A stretch of DNA of 64,000 bases from Pseudomonas sp. PH1b (GCF_000633395.1 NZ_AYMU01000008.1:62001-126000); one strand, 5' to 3'; counted from the stretch's first letter, positions 8,697-18,560 are shown. Program-made: numbers and translations. The notes: generated by a model not told the origin, from the sequence alone.

Positions 8697-9611
8697 ATGG
8701 ACCCGCTCTCAGGTGTTCTGTCTTTATTGCGCATTCGCAACTATCACTCTGCAACATTGAAACTGGCAGGCGATTGGGCATTCAGCTTTCCTGAAAATGC
8801 CGGGATCAAGTTCACCACCGTGGTCCAGGGTGGCTGCTGGTTATTAGTTGAAGGCGAACAACCACAACAACTGCAACAAGGTGATTGCTTCCTGATGACC
8901 CGGGGCGTTCCCTTCGCCCTCTACAGCGATATGACTCAGGTTGCGCTGGATTCCACCCCGTACTTTCGACGGCTCGCCGAAGATGAGATCGCCCTCGATC
9001 ATGGTGGCGAACAGACCCAACTGGTCGGCGGCCGCTTCGAGTTCACCGGAGTGCCGGCCCAGGTCCTGCTCAGCACCCTGCCGTCACTGGTCCACATCAC
9101 CGGGGCTTCAGCCCAGGCGTCCATCCTGCGCTGGGCCCTGGAGCGATTTACCTCGGAGCTGCGCCAACACAAGCCGGGGCGCTCGCTGATGACTGAACAC
9201 CTGGCTCACATCATGCTCGTTGAGGTGCTGCGGGCTCACCTGAACGCCCTCGGCAGCGAAGGCACCGGCTGGTTTGCCGGCCTCGCCGACCGCAACCTCA
9301 GCGCCGCGCTGAGTGCGCTGCATGCCGACCCGGCGCGACGCTGGTCTGTGGAAGAGCTGGCCCAACGGGCGAACATGTCGCGCTCGGCCTTCGCCCTGCG
9401 CTTCAAGAGCATTGTCGGGGTCGCCCCCATGGAGTACCTGACCCGCTGGCGCATGCTCCTGGCCAGCGACCGCTTGCGCAATGGCGACGACAGCATCTCC
9501 AGCATCGCCTTCTCCCTCGGCTACGAATCGGAAAGCGCCTTCAGCACCGCGTTCAAGCGGGTGATGAGCGAAGCGCCGCGGCACTACCAACGCGGGCAAC
9601 AACGCCGCTAG
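8697..9611 (+). CDS. AraC-family transcriptional regulator (cupin N-terminal domain)
   Basis: A 304-residue regulator. Residues about 1-180 form a cupin-type ligand domain (WLLVEGEQPQQLQQGDCFLM, then RGVPFALYSD). The C-terminal 95 residues carry the double AraC helix-turn-helix: WSVEELAQRANMSRSAFALRFK and ISSIAFSLGYESESAFSTAFK. It is divergent from the aldehyde dehydrogenase gene, and its last four bases overlap the stop of the convergent SDR gene. The divergent arrangement suggests it governs the dehydrogenase and perhaps the SDR, in response to a small aldehyde or alcohol. Inducer unknown. Confidence 0.85.
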   Translation: MDPLSGVLSLLRIRNYHSATLKLAGDWAFSFPENAGIKFTTVVQGGCWLLVEGEQPQQLQQGDCFLMTRGVPFALYSDMTQVALDSTPYFRRLAEDEIALDHGGEQTQLVGGRFEFTGVPAQVLLSTLPSLVHITGASAQASILRWALERFTSELRQHKPGRSLMTEHLAHIMLVEVLRAHLNALGSEGTGWFAGLADRNLSAALSALHADPARRWSVEELAQRANMSRSAFALRFKSIVGVAPMEYLTRWRMLLASDRLRNGDDSISSIAFSLGYESESAFSTAFKRVMSEAPRHYQRGQQRR

Positions 9612-10357
9612 CGCAAGCCACCGCCGATGATCAGGGTCTCGCCGGTGATCCAGCCGGCAGCGTCCGAGGCCAGGAATGCCACCGCCGGTGCAATGTCCCG
9701 GGGGCTGCCGATCCGCCCCAGGGGCGTGATGGACTCGATCTTGCTGCGGAACTCGTCGGCGAAGAAACCACTGGCGTGCACACCCTCGGTCTCCACCAGC
9801 CCCGGGTTCACCGAGTTGACCCGGATCTTCCTGGCCCCCAGCTCATTGGCCAGGGTGCGGGTAATGGCGTCCACCGCCCCTTTGGACGCGGTGTAGACCG
9901 TGGAGTTGGCCGGGGTGAACGAGGTGACACTGGAGCTGATGTTGACGATGCTGCCACCGGCCGGGTTGAAGTATTCGAGGGCGGCCTGGGAGCAGAGAAT
10001 CAGGCCCAGGACATTCAAGTCGAAGTGGCGGTGGAAGGCTTCTTCGGTGACATCGGCCAGGGCCCCGGTGGAATAGACCCCGGCATTGTTGACCAGGATA
10101 TCCAGGTGGCCGTACTGATGGCCGATGGTCTTGAACAGCGCCTTGACCTCAAGGCTTTTCGAGACATCGGCCTGGATCGCAAAGGCCCTGCCGCCCTGCT
10201 CGACGATCTGCGTCACCAGCTGCTCGGCATCGGCCTGGCTGCGGGTGTAATTGACGATGACCGTAGCGCCCTCTGCGGCGAGCTGCCTGACGATCTCGGC
10301 GCCGATGCCCTTGGAGGAACCGGTCACCAGGGCGATTTTCTTTTCCAGTTTTTTCAT
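9608..10357 (-). CDS. Short-chain dehydrogenase/reductase (SDR)
   Basis: A 249-residue classical SDR with ATG at 10357 and AAGG about 9 bases upstream. It has the N-terminal cofactor motif TGSSKGIGAEIV (TGxxxGxG), NNAGVYS, catalytic Ser in VNISSSVTS and YTASK (YxxxK) with Asn upstream. Thr-Arg (NYTRSQ) after beta-2 suggests NADP(H) preference. The C-terminus (SDAAGWITGETLIIGGGLR) is typical of FabG/glucose-dehydrogenase-like members. It is convergent with, and overlaps by 4 bases, the AraC-type gene. The exact alcohol/ketone substrate is unknown. Confidence 0.85.
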   Translation of the reverse strand: MKKLEKKIALVTGSSKGIGAEIVRQLAAEGATVIVNYTRSQADAEQLVTQIVEQGGRAFAIQADVSKSLEVKALFKTIGHQYGHLDILVNNAGVYSTGALADVTEEAFHRHFDLNVLGLILCSQAALEYFNPAGGSIVNISSSVTSFTPANSTVYTASKGAVDAITRTLANELGARKIRVNSVNPGLVETEGVHASGFFADEFRSKIESITPLGRIGSPRDIAPAVAFLASDAAGWITGETLIIGGGLR

Positions 10358-10581
10358 GCTTGAACCTTCTGCTGCGCTCGTCAGTCATCTGTTCGCCCAG
10401 TGGCACCGGGCGATGGATTGAGCTTAAGCCTGAGGTCCGAGGGTGTTAATCACTGAAAAGCCGGGAAACTTGCTCCAGCGTCCAGGGCAGTGCGTGCAAG
10501 GTCCGCTCGCCGCGTTGTAGCAGGAACAGGGTGAAGCGAAGGCATGACGGCAGCTAAACAAGGCTGATCGACAGTTACGGA

Positions 10582-12864
10582 TCACAACAGGCTTTGCAGT
10601 GGATGCCAAATATCGCCCTCCCGGCCATTCCACCACGCGGGCAGCGGCAGCAGTTCCACTGCCACGCCACCGCGCAGCAGTCGCTGGTGCAGCTCCTCCA
10701 GGTAGACCAGCGTCTGTATTCTCGGCTCGACCTGCATCAGCGCTTCCCAAGCCAGTTCAATGTACCGGGCATGAAGCGGCGCCGAGTACTGGGGCATTAG
10801 CGATAGGATCCCGTCCTGCTCCAGGCCAAAGTTACCCAGGTAGCTCATTGCGTTCTCGGCCACTACCGCCTGCTGCCCAGGGTTTCTCGGGCGCCGCATG
10901 AGCTGCTCCAGCTGCTGTACTGCCTCCGGTGTTCGATACAAGGGGGACGTCATGGAGTTCAGGACCCAGAGATATTTCGACTCCCCCTTGAGATAGGCGT
11001 TGGCGATTCCGTTGGGTAGGAAGAACAGCTCCAGGGCCCGACTGATGAGCTCCGGTATTACTGACTGGCTTATATCCTGCAGGTAAGCCATTCGCAGCTC
11101 CGGGTCCTGTCGGCTATAGGTCAGGTTGTTCTGCAACTCCTGGGCCTGACGATAAACCACCGTAGGGTCGTTGCAGCGCCGGGCGATGTCGCGGGCCAGC
11201 GCCCGTTCACGCTGGCGCAGGTCGCGCTCAAGCGCGGTGTCATCCTGGGTCGAGTAGTTAAAGAAGGTCCTGATCGCCGTTACACAAGTCTCAGGTTCAC
11301 GACCGACAACGGCCAGCACGCCTCCCAGCTCGCCGCCGTACAAGAGCGCCATCAGTTCAAGCAGGTCAGCACAGTTTTCAGAGGCACGTTCAAACCCGTC
11401 GCGCGAGTAGCTCGAACGCGCCTCGTTGCACAGTTGGGCATAGAGGATATTGACAGCCTTGAGCATGTCCGCGGCCACGGCCGCTTCAGCTTCGCCACTT
11501 CGATCCACTGCGCCATGAATGAATTCATCAATGATTCGCGGGGTTCTGTGCTCAAGCCAGGCGTCGAAAAACCCTGTGAGCTCGGAAGAGGTAAAGGCCG
11601 GTACGCCCACTGCCAGGCTCATCTCGTAGTGGATTTTTTCCAGCCACGACTGGCTATCGATCCGGGCTTTGATCACCTCCTCGAACAGCCCCAGCGCCCA
11701 GGTACCTTGCGGGCTGTTGGCGGCATGGGGCGTCATGGCCAGCGCAGCCTGCCGGTGCAGGTTGCACGCCTCTTCATTGGGCGAAGCAAACATCAGTGGC
11801 CTGAATGCATTGACGATCTCCTGGAAGTGCTGCGTGAAATACTCCGCCATGCCCGGCTCGCTCTCGCGCAACAGGGTCTGCAGGATAATCCCGCGCCAAT
11901 CCAGCTCATCCTTTGCGTGCCGATCGCGGGCTGCGCCGAAGACCGACAAGCTGCGGCAGATGCGCTTGGCGTAGCGCGGGTTGCCGGGAAACCACTGGGC
12001 GCACTGCTCGATGGCCAGGGCCGGCAGGAACCCACAGCTGTCCGCCAGACTTTTAGCCGCCATTCTCTGCACCTGCTTGGGCGTTGGTGCCGGCAAGGTG
12101 AAGGGCAGGTCGATGATCTTGTCGAGAAAATGCTCGGCAGACTCGCCAAAGGCCGCGGAATAGCTGTGCAGCGCCCGGCTGACCAGCGCCTTGTCAAAGG
12201 CCAGGACAAACACGAAATCCGGCCAGTCGAGCAGTTCCCGCAGGGCCAGCAGCGTCTGCGGAATCACCTGCGGATCGGCCCGGTCGAGGTCGTCGATGAA
12301 GACGATCACCCGCTTCTTTGCCAGTTTTTCGTGCAATGCGCTCAGGTCTTCTGCATCCAGCTGCAGCATGCCACTGAGCTTGTCGAAAACCACTCCGGAT
12401 ACCTGAGCTGCGGCGCTGATCACCGAGGCGTACTCGGCCGAGTCTGGAAGCGGCACCTGGGCAGTGGAGTTCGACACTTTGCTCAGGGTGTCGGTGACCT
12501 TTTTACTCAACCGCTTCAACCAGGGCTGCAAGGGCTCGGCCAGGTTCCTGCGGTGCAACTCCGTGGTCAATTGCAGATAGAACTGCGCCATGAACCCCGC
12601 CTCTCCGGTGACCTGCCACACGGGCAAGCGCACCACGATGTCGCCGGTCTCCTCGGCAATCTGCTGCAGAAAATTCAGCACACTGGTCTTGCCGCTGCCC
12701 CACGGGCCGTACAGGCCGATCCGGGTGGACCAGCCCGTGGGCGTCGCGGTGATCATGCGCTGGATCAGCTTGGCCACCGGCCAGCGGTCCAGGAGATCGT
12801 CGGCGCGTTGAGTGAGCGCCGCATCATGCCCGCCCGGGGCGCTGAATACCTGTGTTGCCAACAT
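10582..12864 (-). CDS. KAP-type P-loop NTPase
   Basis: A 760-residue protein with ATG at 12864 and AAGGATC upstream. Walker A is GPWGSGKTS (residues about 53-61) and Walker B is RVIVFIDDLDRADP (about 185-198), the IDDLDR signature of KAP NTPases. A sensor-like stretch DFVFVLAFDKALVSRAL follows. Many KAP proteins have membrane helices between Walker A and B; here residues 62-184 lack a convincing one, so it looks soluble or peripheral. The C-terminal 400 residues are helical with no recognised domain. It is the second gene of an operon, 57 bases after the secreted protein at 12922-14331. KAP proteins are known mainly from signalling and some phage-defence loci; its role here is unknown. Confidence 0.75.
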   Translation of the reverse strand: MLATQVFSAPGGHDAALTQRADDLLDRWPVAKLIQRMITATPTGWSTRIGLYGPWGSGKTSVLNFLQQIAEETGDIVVRLPVWQVTGEAGFMAQFYLQLTTELHRRNLAEPLQPWLKRLSKKVTDTLSKVSNSTAQVPLPDSAEYASVISAAAQVSGVVFDKLSGMLQLDAEDLSALHEKLAKKRVIVFIDDLDRADPQVIPQTLLALRELLDWPDFVFVLAFDKALVSRALHSYSAAFGESAEHFLDKIIDLPFTLPAPTPKQVQRMAAKSLADSCGFLPALAIEQCAQWFPGNPRYAKRICRSLSVFGAARDRHAKDELDWRGIILQTLLRESEPGMAEYFTQHFQEIVNAFRPLMFASPNEEACNLHRQAALAMTPHAANSPQGTWALGLFEEVIKARIDSQSWLEKIHYEMSLAVGVPAFTSSELTGFFDAWLEHRTPRIIDEFIHGAVDRSGEAEAAVAADMLKAVNILYAQLCNEARSSYSRDGFERASENCADLLELMALLYGGELGGVLAVVGREPETCVTAIRTFFNYSTQDDTALERDLRQRERALARDIARRCNDPTVVYRQAQELQNNLTYSRQDPELRMAYLQDISQSVIPELISRALELFFLPNGIANAYLKGESKYLWVLNSMTSPLYRTPEAVQQLEQLMRRPRNPGQQAVVAENAMSYLGNFGLEQDGILSLMPQYSAPLHARYIELAWEALMQVEPRIQTLVYLEELHQRLLRGGVAVELLPLPAWWNGREGDIWHPLQSLL

Positions 12865-12921
12865 CTGCCTAGATCCTTGTGCTGGTTTGCGTTTGCCTGC
12901 CGGGCTGGATGAGCCGCAGCC

Positions 12922-14331
12922 CTATTGCTGCTGCGGCTTGATCAGGTCGATGGAAATCATCTTGTGCATGCCACTGAGCGGCACCATGCGCTTGATGTCC
13001 ATCTGGTAGAAATCGGTCACCGGGCTGATGGACGCCGGCATGCCGGGGGTGCAGCCGGTCAGGCTGTAGAGGTTCATGTAGTCGGCATTCGGCTCGCCCA
13101 CGGTGCCCTGGCGCATGGACAGGCTGCAACGCAGGCTGCCCTTGAGCCCCGGGCCGCCGTCACCCTGGACTTCCAGGCGCAACGGGCAGACACCCATGCG
13201 TCGCCCGCCCATCCAGGGGTCCTGGGCCTGCGGGCATTCCTGATCGCCGACGGTGGCCATGACCTGGCCCACCAGCTGGCGCAGGTCCTTGTTCTGGTCG
13301 GGCCAGACTTCGCCGTTGTCGACCATGCGGTCCTTGATGAACAGGGTGTAGCGCACCGGGAAACCGACCTTGTTGCTGAGCATGAAGGCGCCCTGGGAAT
13401 AGGCGAGCTTGTCACCGGCCTGGCAACCGGCGCGGTCGGTGACGGCAAACTCGGTGGTGTTGAGGTTCCTCATGTCGGTGCCGCCGTTGAACCTGATCAG
13501 GCACTGGGCCTGCCGGCCGTCGCGGCAGCCGTTTTCCATCAGGCGCAAGCCTTTGCCGACCACGGCGCTGTCGTCGATGACAAAGCCGTTGAAGTTGCTC
13601 ATGTCGCTGGGCAGCACGCGGTTGACTCGCAAGTCGACGAGAAAGTCGCCGTTGGCCGCCAGCGAAGGTTCCAGGTTCATCGAGAAGCGCGCGTTGCACT
13701 GCTGCTTCAGGGTCACCTTGAAGTTCTGCACGTCCGGCAGGCCGCCGATCATGCCGGCGGCACCGAACGGCAGGCCGAGCACGCTGCCCAGGGTGGTGAG
13801 AATGCCCGAGACCATGACCTTGGTCTTGGCGTAGGCGTCCAGCTCGTCATTGGTCAGGTTGCTGACTTGCGCGTCGCTGAAGTTTTTCGACTGATTCCAG
13901 TTGAAGCTGGTGGTGGAGCGGATGGTTCCGCTGAGCCGGGCCTCGTCGCAGGCTCCGCGCTCCTGGCAGAACTTGAGGTTGAAGCCCCAGTCCTTGCTGA
14001 AGATATCGAGGAAATTGAACATCGGCTTGCTCAGGGCCATCACCAGCATCCCCTGCTGGCGCGCGCCGATCACCACCGGCCCCGTCTCCAGGCCCTTGAC
14101 CGTGGCATACCGGGGCACATCCACCGGGTACTTGCGCTCGAAGTCCGAGGAGTTGACGTTGAACGGCGGCTCGAAGGTGATGGGATAGTCGCCTTCGTTC
14201 TCGATCACCAGGGTGATGAAATCAGGCTCCGCGGCCTGGGCTTCAAGGCTTAGAGCGGCCAATGGCAGGCCTAGCAGGCAACTGATCAGCAAGGCTGTCT
14301 TGCAACGGGTCCAGAGTCGGGTTCTGCGCAT
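12922..14331 (-). CDS. Secreted cysteine-rich protein of unknown function, operon partner of KAP NTPase
   Basis: A 469-residue exported protein. I chose the ATG at 14331 (AAGGAT about 5 bases upstream) over a TTG two codons earlier. A Sec signal peptide (RRTRLWTRCKTALLISCLLG.., cleaved after AQA near residue 34) leads into a mature protein with ten cysteines, an even number suggesting periplasmic disulfides. The mature start FITLVIENEGDYPITFEPPF resembles a beta-sandwich edge. A Gly-rich hydrophobic segment (residues about 172-198: VMVSGILTTLGSVLGLPFG) sits inside otherwise polar sequence and could insert into a membrane. I recognise no family. It lies directly upstream of the KAP NTPase on one transcript. 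Confidence 0.7.
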   Translation of the reverse strand: MRRTRLWTRCKTALLISCLLGLPLAALSLEAQAAEPDFITLVIENEGDYPITFEPPFNVNSSDFERKYPVDVPRYATVKGLETGPVVIGARQQGMLVMALSKPMFNFLDIFSKDWGFNLKFCQERGACDEARLSGTIRSTTSFNWNQSKNFSDAQVSNLTNDELDAYAKTKVMVSGILTTLGSVLGLPFGAAGMIGGLPDVQNFKVTLKQQCNARFSMNLEPSLAANGDFLVDLRVNRVLPSDMSNFNGFVIDDSAVVGKGLRLMENGCRDGRQAQCLIRFNGGTDMRNLNTTEFAVTDRAGCQAGDKLAYSQGAFMLSNKVGFPVRYTLFIKDRMVDNGEVWPDQNKDLRQLVGQVMATVGDQECPQAQDPWMGGRRMGVCPLRLEVQGDGGPGLKGSLRCSLSMRQGTVGEPNADYMNLYSLTGCTPGMPASISPVTDFYQMDIKRMVPLSGMHKMISIDLIKPQQQ

Positions 14332-14337
14332 CGCCAA

Positions 14338-14693
14338 TCCTTGAGCATGGGGTGAGGGGCGCTCACTTTAAATGCTTTATGGCGCATTGCCATCCCCCCG
14401 CCCTGGCGCTGCTTGCCGCGGATCGGCCCTGGAGCGTCGCGGTCATCATGCGCGAGAGGGAAATTGAGCTTCGACGCAGTGAATGAGAATTTTCTTGATA
14501 AGACTCGGGCCACTTCTCGAACAGAGGCCAGTCGTTTTCTGGTGATCCGGGGGGGCTTATTGGGCATAATTTTTCAAATTTATCTATCCGCATCCTCCTT
14601 ATTAGTCAGAGATTTTTCTCCAAGAAGAGCAGAATAAACCTACTCTCCTGACTACTCCTTGGCCTTTTGATGTTCCATCCTGGATAACCCGCC
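14338..14693. other. 356-base divergent promoter region (secreted protein / response regulator)
   Basis: No gene seen. It separates the secreted-protein/KAP operon (leftward) from the two-component genes (rightward). The left part is GC-rich. From about 14465 it becomes AT-rich, with a run TGAATGAGAATTTTCTTGAT at about 14481-14500 and further AT tracts up to 14640. These should hold the promoter of the response regulator, whose ATG at 14694 is preceded by GGATAA. Confidence 0.5.
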
Positions 14694-15320
14694 ATGAGCA
14701 AAACTGTACTGATTGTCGATGATCACCCGGTGGTGTGCGAAGCCATTCGGCAAACCCTGGAGGCGCAAGGCTATGTGATCGTCGGAGAAACGGCCGATGG
14801 CATCAGCGCTCTGACCATGATCGAGTCGCTCAAGCCGGAGATCGTGATCCTGGATGTCAGCCTGCAGAAAATGGACGGCCTCACGGTACTCAAGCGCATT
14901 GCCTTGTTGAATCTGGAGGTGAAGGTCCTGGTGTTCTCCGCCCAGTCGGTCGATACCTACGCCATGCGTTGCCTGCAGGCCGGCGCCAGTGGTTTTGTCA
15001 GCAAGAGCGAGCCTCTGAGCAAACTGCTCAAGGCGGTTGAGACCATCGTCGAGGGCTATGTGTTCTTTCCCAAGAAGTCCATGCCGCTGCAGGACACCGA
15101 CCGCCACAGAAACGGCAGCGACATGCTCGCGGTGCTGACCAACCGTGAGCTGGAGATGCTCAAGCTGCTGACCGAGGGCCTGACCAACCTTGAGATCGCA
15201 GCGAAACTGCACCTGAGCAACAAGACCGTCAGCGGTCATAAAATCAACATCCTCAGCAAACTAGGCGTAACCTCAGTGGTAGATCTGGTCAACATTGCCA
15301 GGCAAAACAATCTCGTCTGA
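14694..15320 (+). CDS. NarL/BvgA-type response regulator
   Basis: A 208-residue DNA-binding response regulator. The receiver domain (1-120) has the acidic pair in VDDH, the phospho-acceptor Asp54 in VILDVSL, and Thr/Lys-equivalent positions in VFSAQS and SKSEP. The output domain (about 143-208) is a LuxR-type helix-turn-helix (LTNRELEMLKLLTEGLTNLEIAAKL, NKTVSGHKINILSKLG). It is immediately upstream of the BvgS-like hybrid kinase, its probable phosphodonor. It faces a complete fimbrial operon. In P. aeruginosa, comparable RocA/RocS pairs control cup fimbriae, so fimbrial control is the best hypothesis. Confidence 0.9.
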   Translation: MSKTVLIVDDHPVVCEAIRQTLEAQGYVIVGETADGISALTMIESLKPEIVILDVSLQKMDGLTVLKRIALLNLEVKVLVFSAQSVDTYAMRCLQAGASGFVSKSEPLSKLLKAVETIVEGYVFFPKKSMPLQDTDRHRNGSDMLAVLTNRELEMLKLLTEGLTNLEIAAKLHLSNKTVSGHKINILSKLGVTSVVDLVNIARQNNLV

Positions 15321-15330
15321 GAGCCACAAT

Positions 15331-18300
15331 GTGAAGTCACTGAAGCGCCCATGGCTGTTCGTGCTGATGTTACTGCTGTTCGCTCCACTTCTATTTGCCC
15401 AGGACTCTGAACTCACCATACGTGCGCGCCAGCCCCTCGAGTTTGTGCGCCTGCAATTGAGCGCCGACGAGCAGGCCTGGCTACGCCAGAAGCAGTCGTT
15501 GTTAGTTGCAACCGTCAACCAGGACTTCCCGCCCTACCGTGAAATCAACGATGAGCGCCAGGAAATGGAAGGCATCAGCGCCGACTTCCTGGCTGCCTTG
15601 CAACGGGAACTGGGTATCCCGATCAAGGTTCGCACCTACCCTTCGATCAAGGCCGCCTACCAGGCCCTCAGCGCAGGCCAGGTGGATATGGTCGATACCG
15701 CAAGCCGGGCTCAGGCCGAAGACCACCATGTACTTCTGAGCCCGCCTTACGCCTTCACCGAGCTGGCACTGTTTGCCGAAAGCGGCGACCTGCGCGACTA
15801 CAACAGTGACCTGAGCCTGGCCCATACCCGGATCGCCGCCACCCACGGCATAGGCCTGAAGCATTACCAGAGCAACGGAGGGCAAGGCCTGATCACCGTG
15901 TACGGATCGCCCCTCTCGGCCATGGCTTCGGTGCTCGATGGCGAGTCTGATGTCTACCTGGGAGACACCCTGTCCACCAGTTATCTGTCCAGCCAGCTGT
16001 TCAGCCGGCAACTGGTGGTCAACGTCAGCGCCCAAAGCCCGGAAATCCAGGTAGCCTTCGCCGTCGCGCCACAGGACCGGCGCTTGTATGACTTGCTTGA
16101 GCGCGCGCTGGGTGGCCTCGACCGCTGTCAGTTGGCCTCGGCGCTGGCCTTGTGGGGTAGCGAGGAAACCTGCGAGCTGAACGGCTTTCGCGCAAGCCTG
16201 GAGGCTGCCGAGCGCGACTGGCTGGACCATGCGCCAGCGGTGCGGCTGGTGGTCAGCGAAGACTTGGCGCCCTATGCATTTTTCAATACGCGAGGCCGCT
16301 TCAGCGGTGTCACCTCGAATGTCCTGGACATCATTCGCCACAAGACCGGACTGCGCTTCGACATCATCCGGGTCAGCTCCCTGAGCGAAGCCTATGCTCG
16401 GTTACACGATGCCGGGGCGGACCTCAGTGTGCTGACCCATATCACCCCGCACCATGCATCCCTGCTGTTCACCCGCCCTTTTGTCACCGCCCCTTACGTT
16501 ATCGTGCGGCAGAAAAATGCCCCGCCGTTGAAACCCCTGGACCAGGACGCAACCGGTAAAGCAGCGACCGCCATGGGTTACCTGCAACGCGATGAACTGA
16601 TCCGGCAGTACCCGAAGTTGCAGATCAGGCAAACCCTGACCATCGCCGATGCGTTCAATCGTGTACGTGCAGGCAGCGTGGATTTCGCACTGGCGCCCGC
16701 CAACCTGGCGCGTTACTACCTGTCCTACAAATACGAGAGCAGCTTGAAGATCAACGGTGTCATCACCGGCCAGGAGGCACAGATTGCCTTCGCCGCGCCC
16801 AGAACACAGGCACTGTTGACCTCGATCCTGGACAAGGCCATGGCGCAGATCAGCCCGCAGGAATACCTGCAGATTGTCGACCGCTGGCGAGCCAACTCGG
16901 CCACCGACGACAAATACTGGGAAGGCGTGGCGTCGTCCATCTGGAACACCTTCGGCGGGCTCGGCGTGATGCTGGCCCTGGCCGCCTGGTGGATTCTCAG
17001 CCAGCGGCAGAAGATCATTCGTAAACGATTCGACCTGATGCAACGCCAATTGATTCTCGATGAACTGCGGGTCACCAAGGACTCGGCAGAGAAAGCCAGC
17101 CGCAGCAAGACGGTGTTCCTGGCCACCATGAGCCATGAAATCAGAACCCCGCTGAACGCGATCATCGGCATGTTGGAACTGGTCCTGGCGCGCAAGAACG
17201 CCGCGGCGCTCAACACCCGTTCAGTGCAGATCGCCCACGAATCGGCGCAGAACCTGCTGGGGCTGATCGGTGACATCCTCGATATCTCGCGGATCGAATC
17301 CGGCAAGCTGACCTTGCGCCCCGAAACGGCCAGCCTCAAGGAACTGATCCTGTCCGTGAGCAAGGTGTTCGAAGGCCTGGCCCGGCAAAAGCATCTGGAC
17401 ATCTACCTGGAGCTGGATGCCCTGGCCGCCGAGCAGGTGTGGATCGACAGCCAGAAGTTCAAGCAGATCCTCTCCAACCTGTTGAGCAATGCCATCAAGT
17501 TCACCGACCAGGGCTGCATTCGGATCCGCTGCCAGGGCCAGGACAGCCACGACAATTCCCTGGCCTTCAGTGTCAGCGTGGCTGATGAAGGCATCGGCAT
17601 TGCGCCCTCGCAGTTGCAGCAGGTATTCACCCCTTTCTTTGAAATCGAGGGCGCGGTCAACAACCCCAACGCCGGCTCCGGGCTGGGCTTGTCCATCAGC
17701 CATTCGCTGAGCCTGTTGATGGACGGCCACCTGAGCGTGGACAGCGAGCCCGGGGTTGGCACCACCATGACCTTCAAGGCGCGATTCGATCGGGTCAGCG
17801 ACGAGGTCGGGTGCTTGGCCGATGACCCGGAACAAGCCACGGCCAGTGCCATTGAGCGGCCGCTGACGGTGCTGATCGTCGAGGATCACCTGCCCAGCCA
17901 GTACCTGCTGGACCAGCAGATCAACTACCTGGGGCATCACCCGCTGATCGCCAACAATGGCCTGGAAGGCCTGGCCATGTGGCAGGAGCATGACATCGAC
18001 ATCATCATCACCGACTGCAACATGCCGCAGATGAGCGGCCACGAGATGACCCAGGCGATCCGGCGCATGGAAGGCCAACTGGGTCTGCGGCCGTGCATCA
18101 TTGTCGGCCTGACCGCCAGTGCCCTTCCTGAAGAACTGGAGCACTGCCTGAACTCGGGGATGACCAGCGCCCTGGCCAAGCCGGTCAACCTCACCGGCCT
18201 GAATCGGGTGGTGCCCATGCTCAGCCGCGAGCGGCGCCCCGAGGCCAGTGCCGAGCCTGCGCCGAGTGACAAGGTGCCGCCGGCGCTGGCCGAAAAGGTG

Positions 18301-18552
18301 ATCAACAGCAACCTTCAGGAACTGCAGGCATTGCGCAGCGCCATGGCCGCTGGCAACCGCAGCGACCTCAACGCCATTGCCCACAAGCTTAAGAGCACGG
18401 CCTATCTGCTCGATATCGAGGAATTGCTGAGCCTGTGCCTGGCCCTGGAGCAGCGGATTGCCGGCGATGCCGATGAGCAGCAACTGGGCGCTGCCGTAGC
18501 GCGCCTTGAACAGGCATTGCTGGCCCTCAACCACTCGTTGCAACCAGACTGA
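15331..18552 (+). CDS. BvgS/EvgS/RocS-like hybrid sensor histidine kinase
   Basis: A 1073-residue unorthodox kinase. I chose GTG at 15331, which starts a clean signal peptide (KSLKRPWLFVLMLLLF); a TTG at 15295 would overlap the previous gene. Order of parts: two tandem periplasmic SBP_bac_3 solute-binding domains (about 45-285 and 290-530), one membrane helix (about 540-560), HisKA with His602 in MSHEIRTPLNA, HATPase_c (NLLSNAIKFT, DEGIGIAP, GSGLGLSIS), receiver with Asp895 in IITDCNMPQMSG, and C-terminal HPt with His1018 in AHKLKSTAY. Phosphate should pass His-Asp-His to the regulator at 14694. The ligand of the Venus-flytrap domains is unknown. Its stop is 8 bases from that of the convergent adhesin gene. 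Confidence 0.9.
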   Translation: MKSLKRPWLFVLMLLLFAPLLFAQDSELTIRARQPLEFVRLQLSADEQAWLRQKQSLLVATVNQDFPPYREINDERQEMEGISADFLAALQRELGIPIKVRTYPSIKAAYQALSAGQVDMVDTASRAQAEDHHVLLSPPYAFTELALFAESGDLRDYNSDLSLAHTRIAATHGIGLKHYQSNGGQGLITVYGSPLSAMASVLDGESDVYLGDTLSTSYLSSQLFSRQLVVNVSAQSPEIQVAFAVAPQDRRLYDLLERALGGLDRCQLASALALWGSEETCELNGFRASLEAAERDWLDHAPAVRLVVSEDLAPYAFFNTRGRFSGVTSNVLDIIRHKTGLRFDIIRVSSLSEAYARLHDAGADLSVLTHITPHHASLLFTRPFVTAPYVIVRQKNAPPLKPLDQDATGKAATAMGYLQRDELIRQYPKLQIRQTLTIADAFNRVRAGSVDFALAPANLARYYLSYKYESSLKINGVITGQEAQIAFAAPRTQALLTSILDKAMAQISPQEYLQIVDRWRANSATDDKYWEGVASSIWNTFGGLGVMLALAAWWILSQRQKIIRKRFDLMQRQLILDELRVTKDSAEKASRSKTVFLATMSHEIRTPLNAIIGMLELVLARKNAAALNTRSVQIAHESAQNLLGLIGDILDISRIESGKLTLRPETASLKELILSVSKVFEGLARQKHLDIYLELDALAAEQVWIDSQKFKQILSNLLSNAIKFTDQGCIRIRCQGQDSHDNSLAFSVSVADEGIGIAPSQLQQVFTPFFEIEGAVNNPNAGSGLGLSISHSLSLLMDGHLSVDSEPGVGTTMTFKARFDRVSDEVGCLADDPEQATASAIERPLTVLIVEDHLPSQYLLDQQINYLGHHPLIANNGLEGLAMWQEHDIDIIITDCNMPQMSGHEMTQAIRRMEGQLGLRPCIIVGLTASALPEELEHCLNSGMTSALAKPVNLTGLNRVVPMLSRERRPEASAEPAPSDKVPPALAEKVINSNLQELQALRSAMAAGNRSDLNAIAHKLKSTAYLLDIEELLSLCLALEQRIAGDADEQQLGAAVARLEQALLALNHSLQPD

Positions 18553-18560
18553 AGCAAGGC

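Noticed and set aside
10582..14331. Established anti-phage defence system
   Set aside because: KAP NTPases occur in some defence loci, but no other defence gene, integrase or tRNA border is nearby. It is reported as unknown rather than as defence.
14481..14500. Possible Fur box (TGAATGAGAATTTTCTTGAT) upstream of the response regulator
   Set aside because: Only about 11 of 19 positions fit the Fur consensus and no iron-related gene adjoins.
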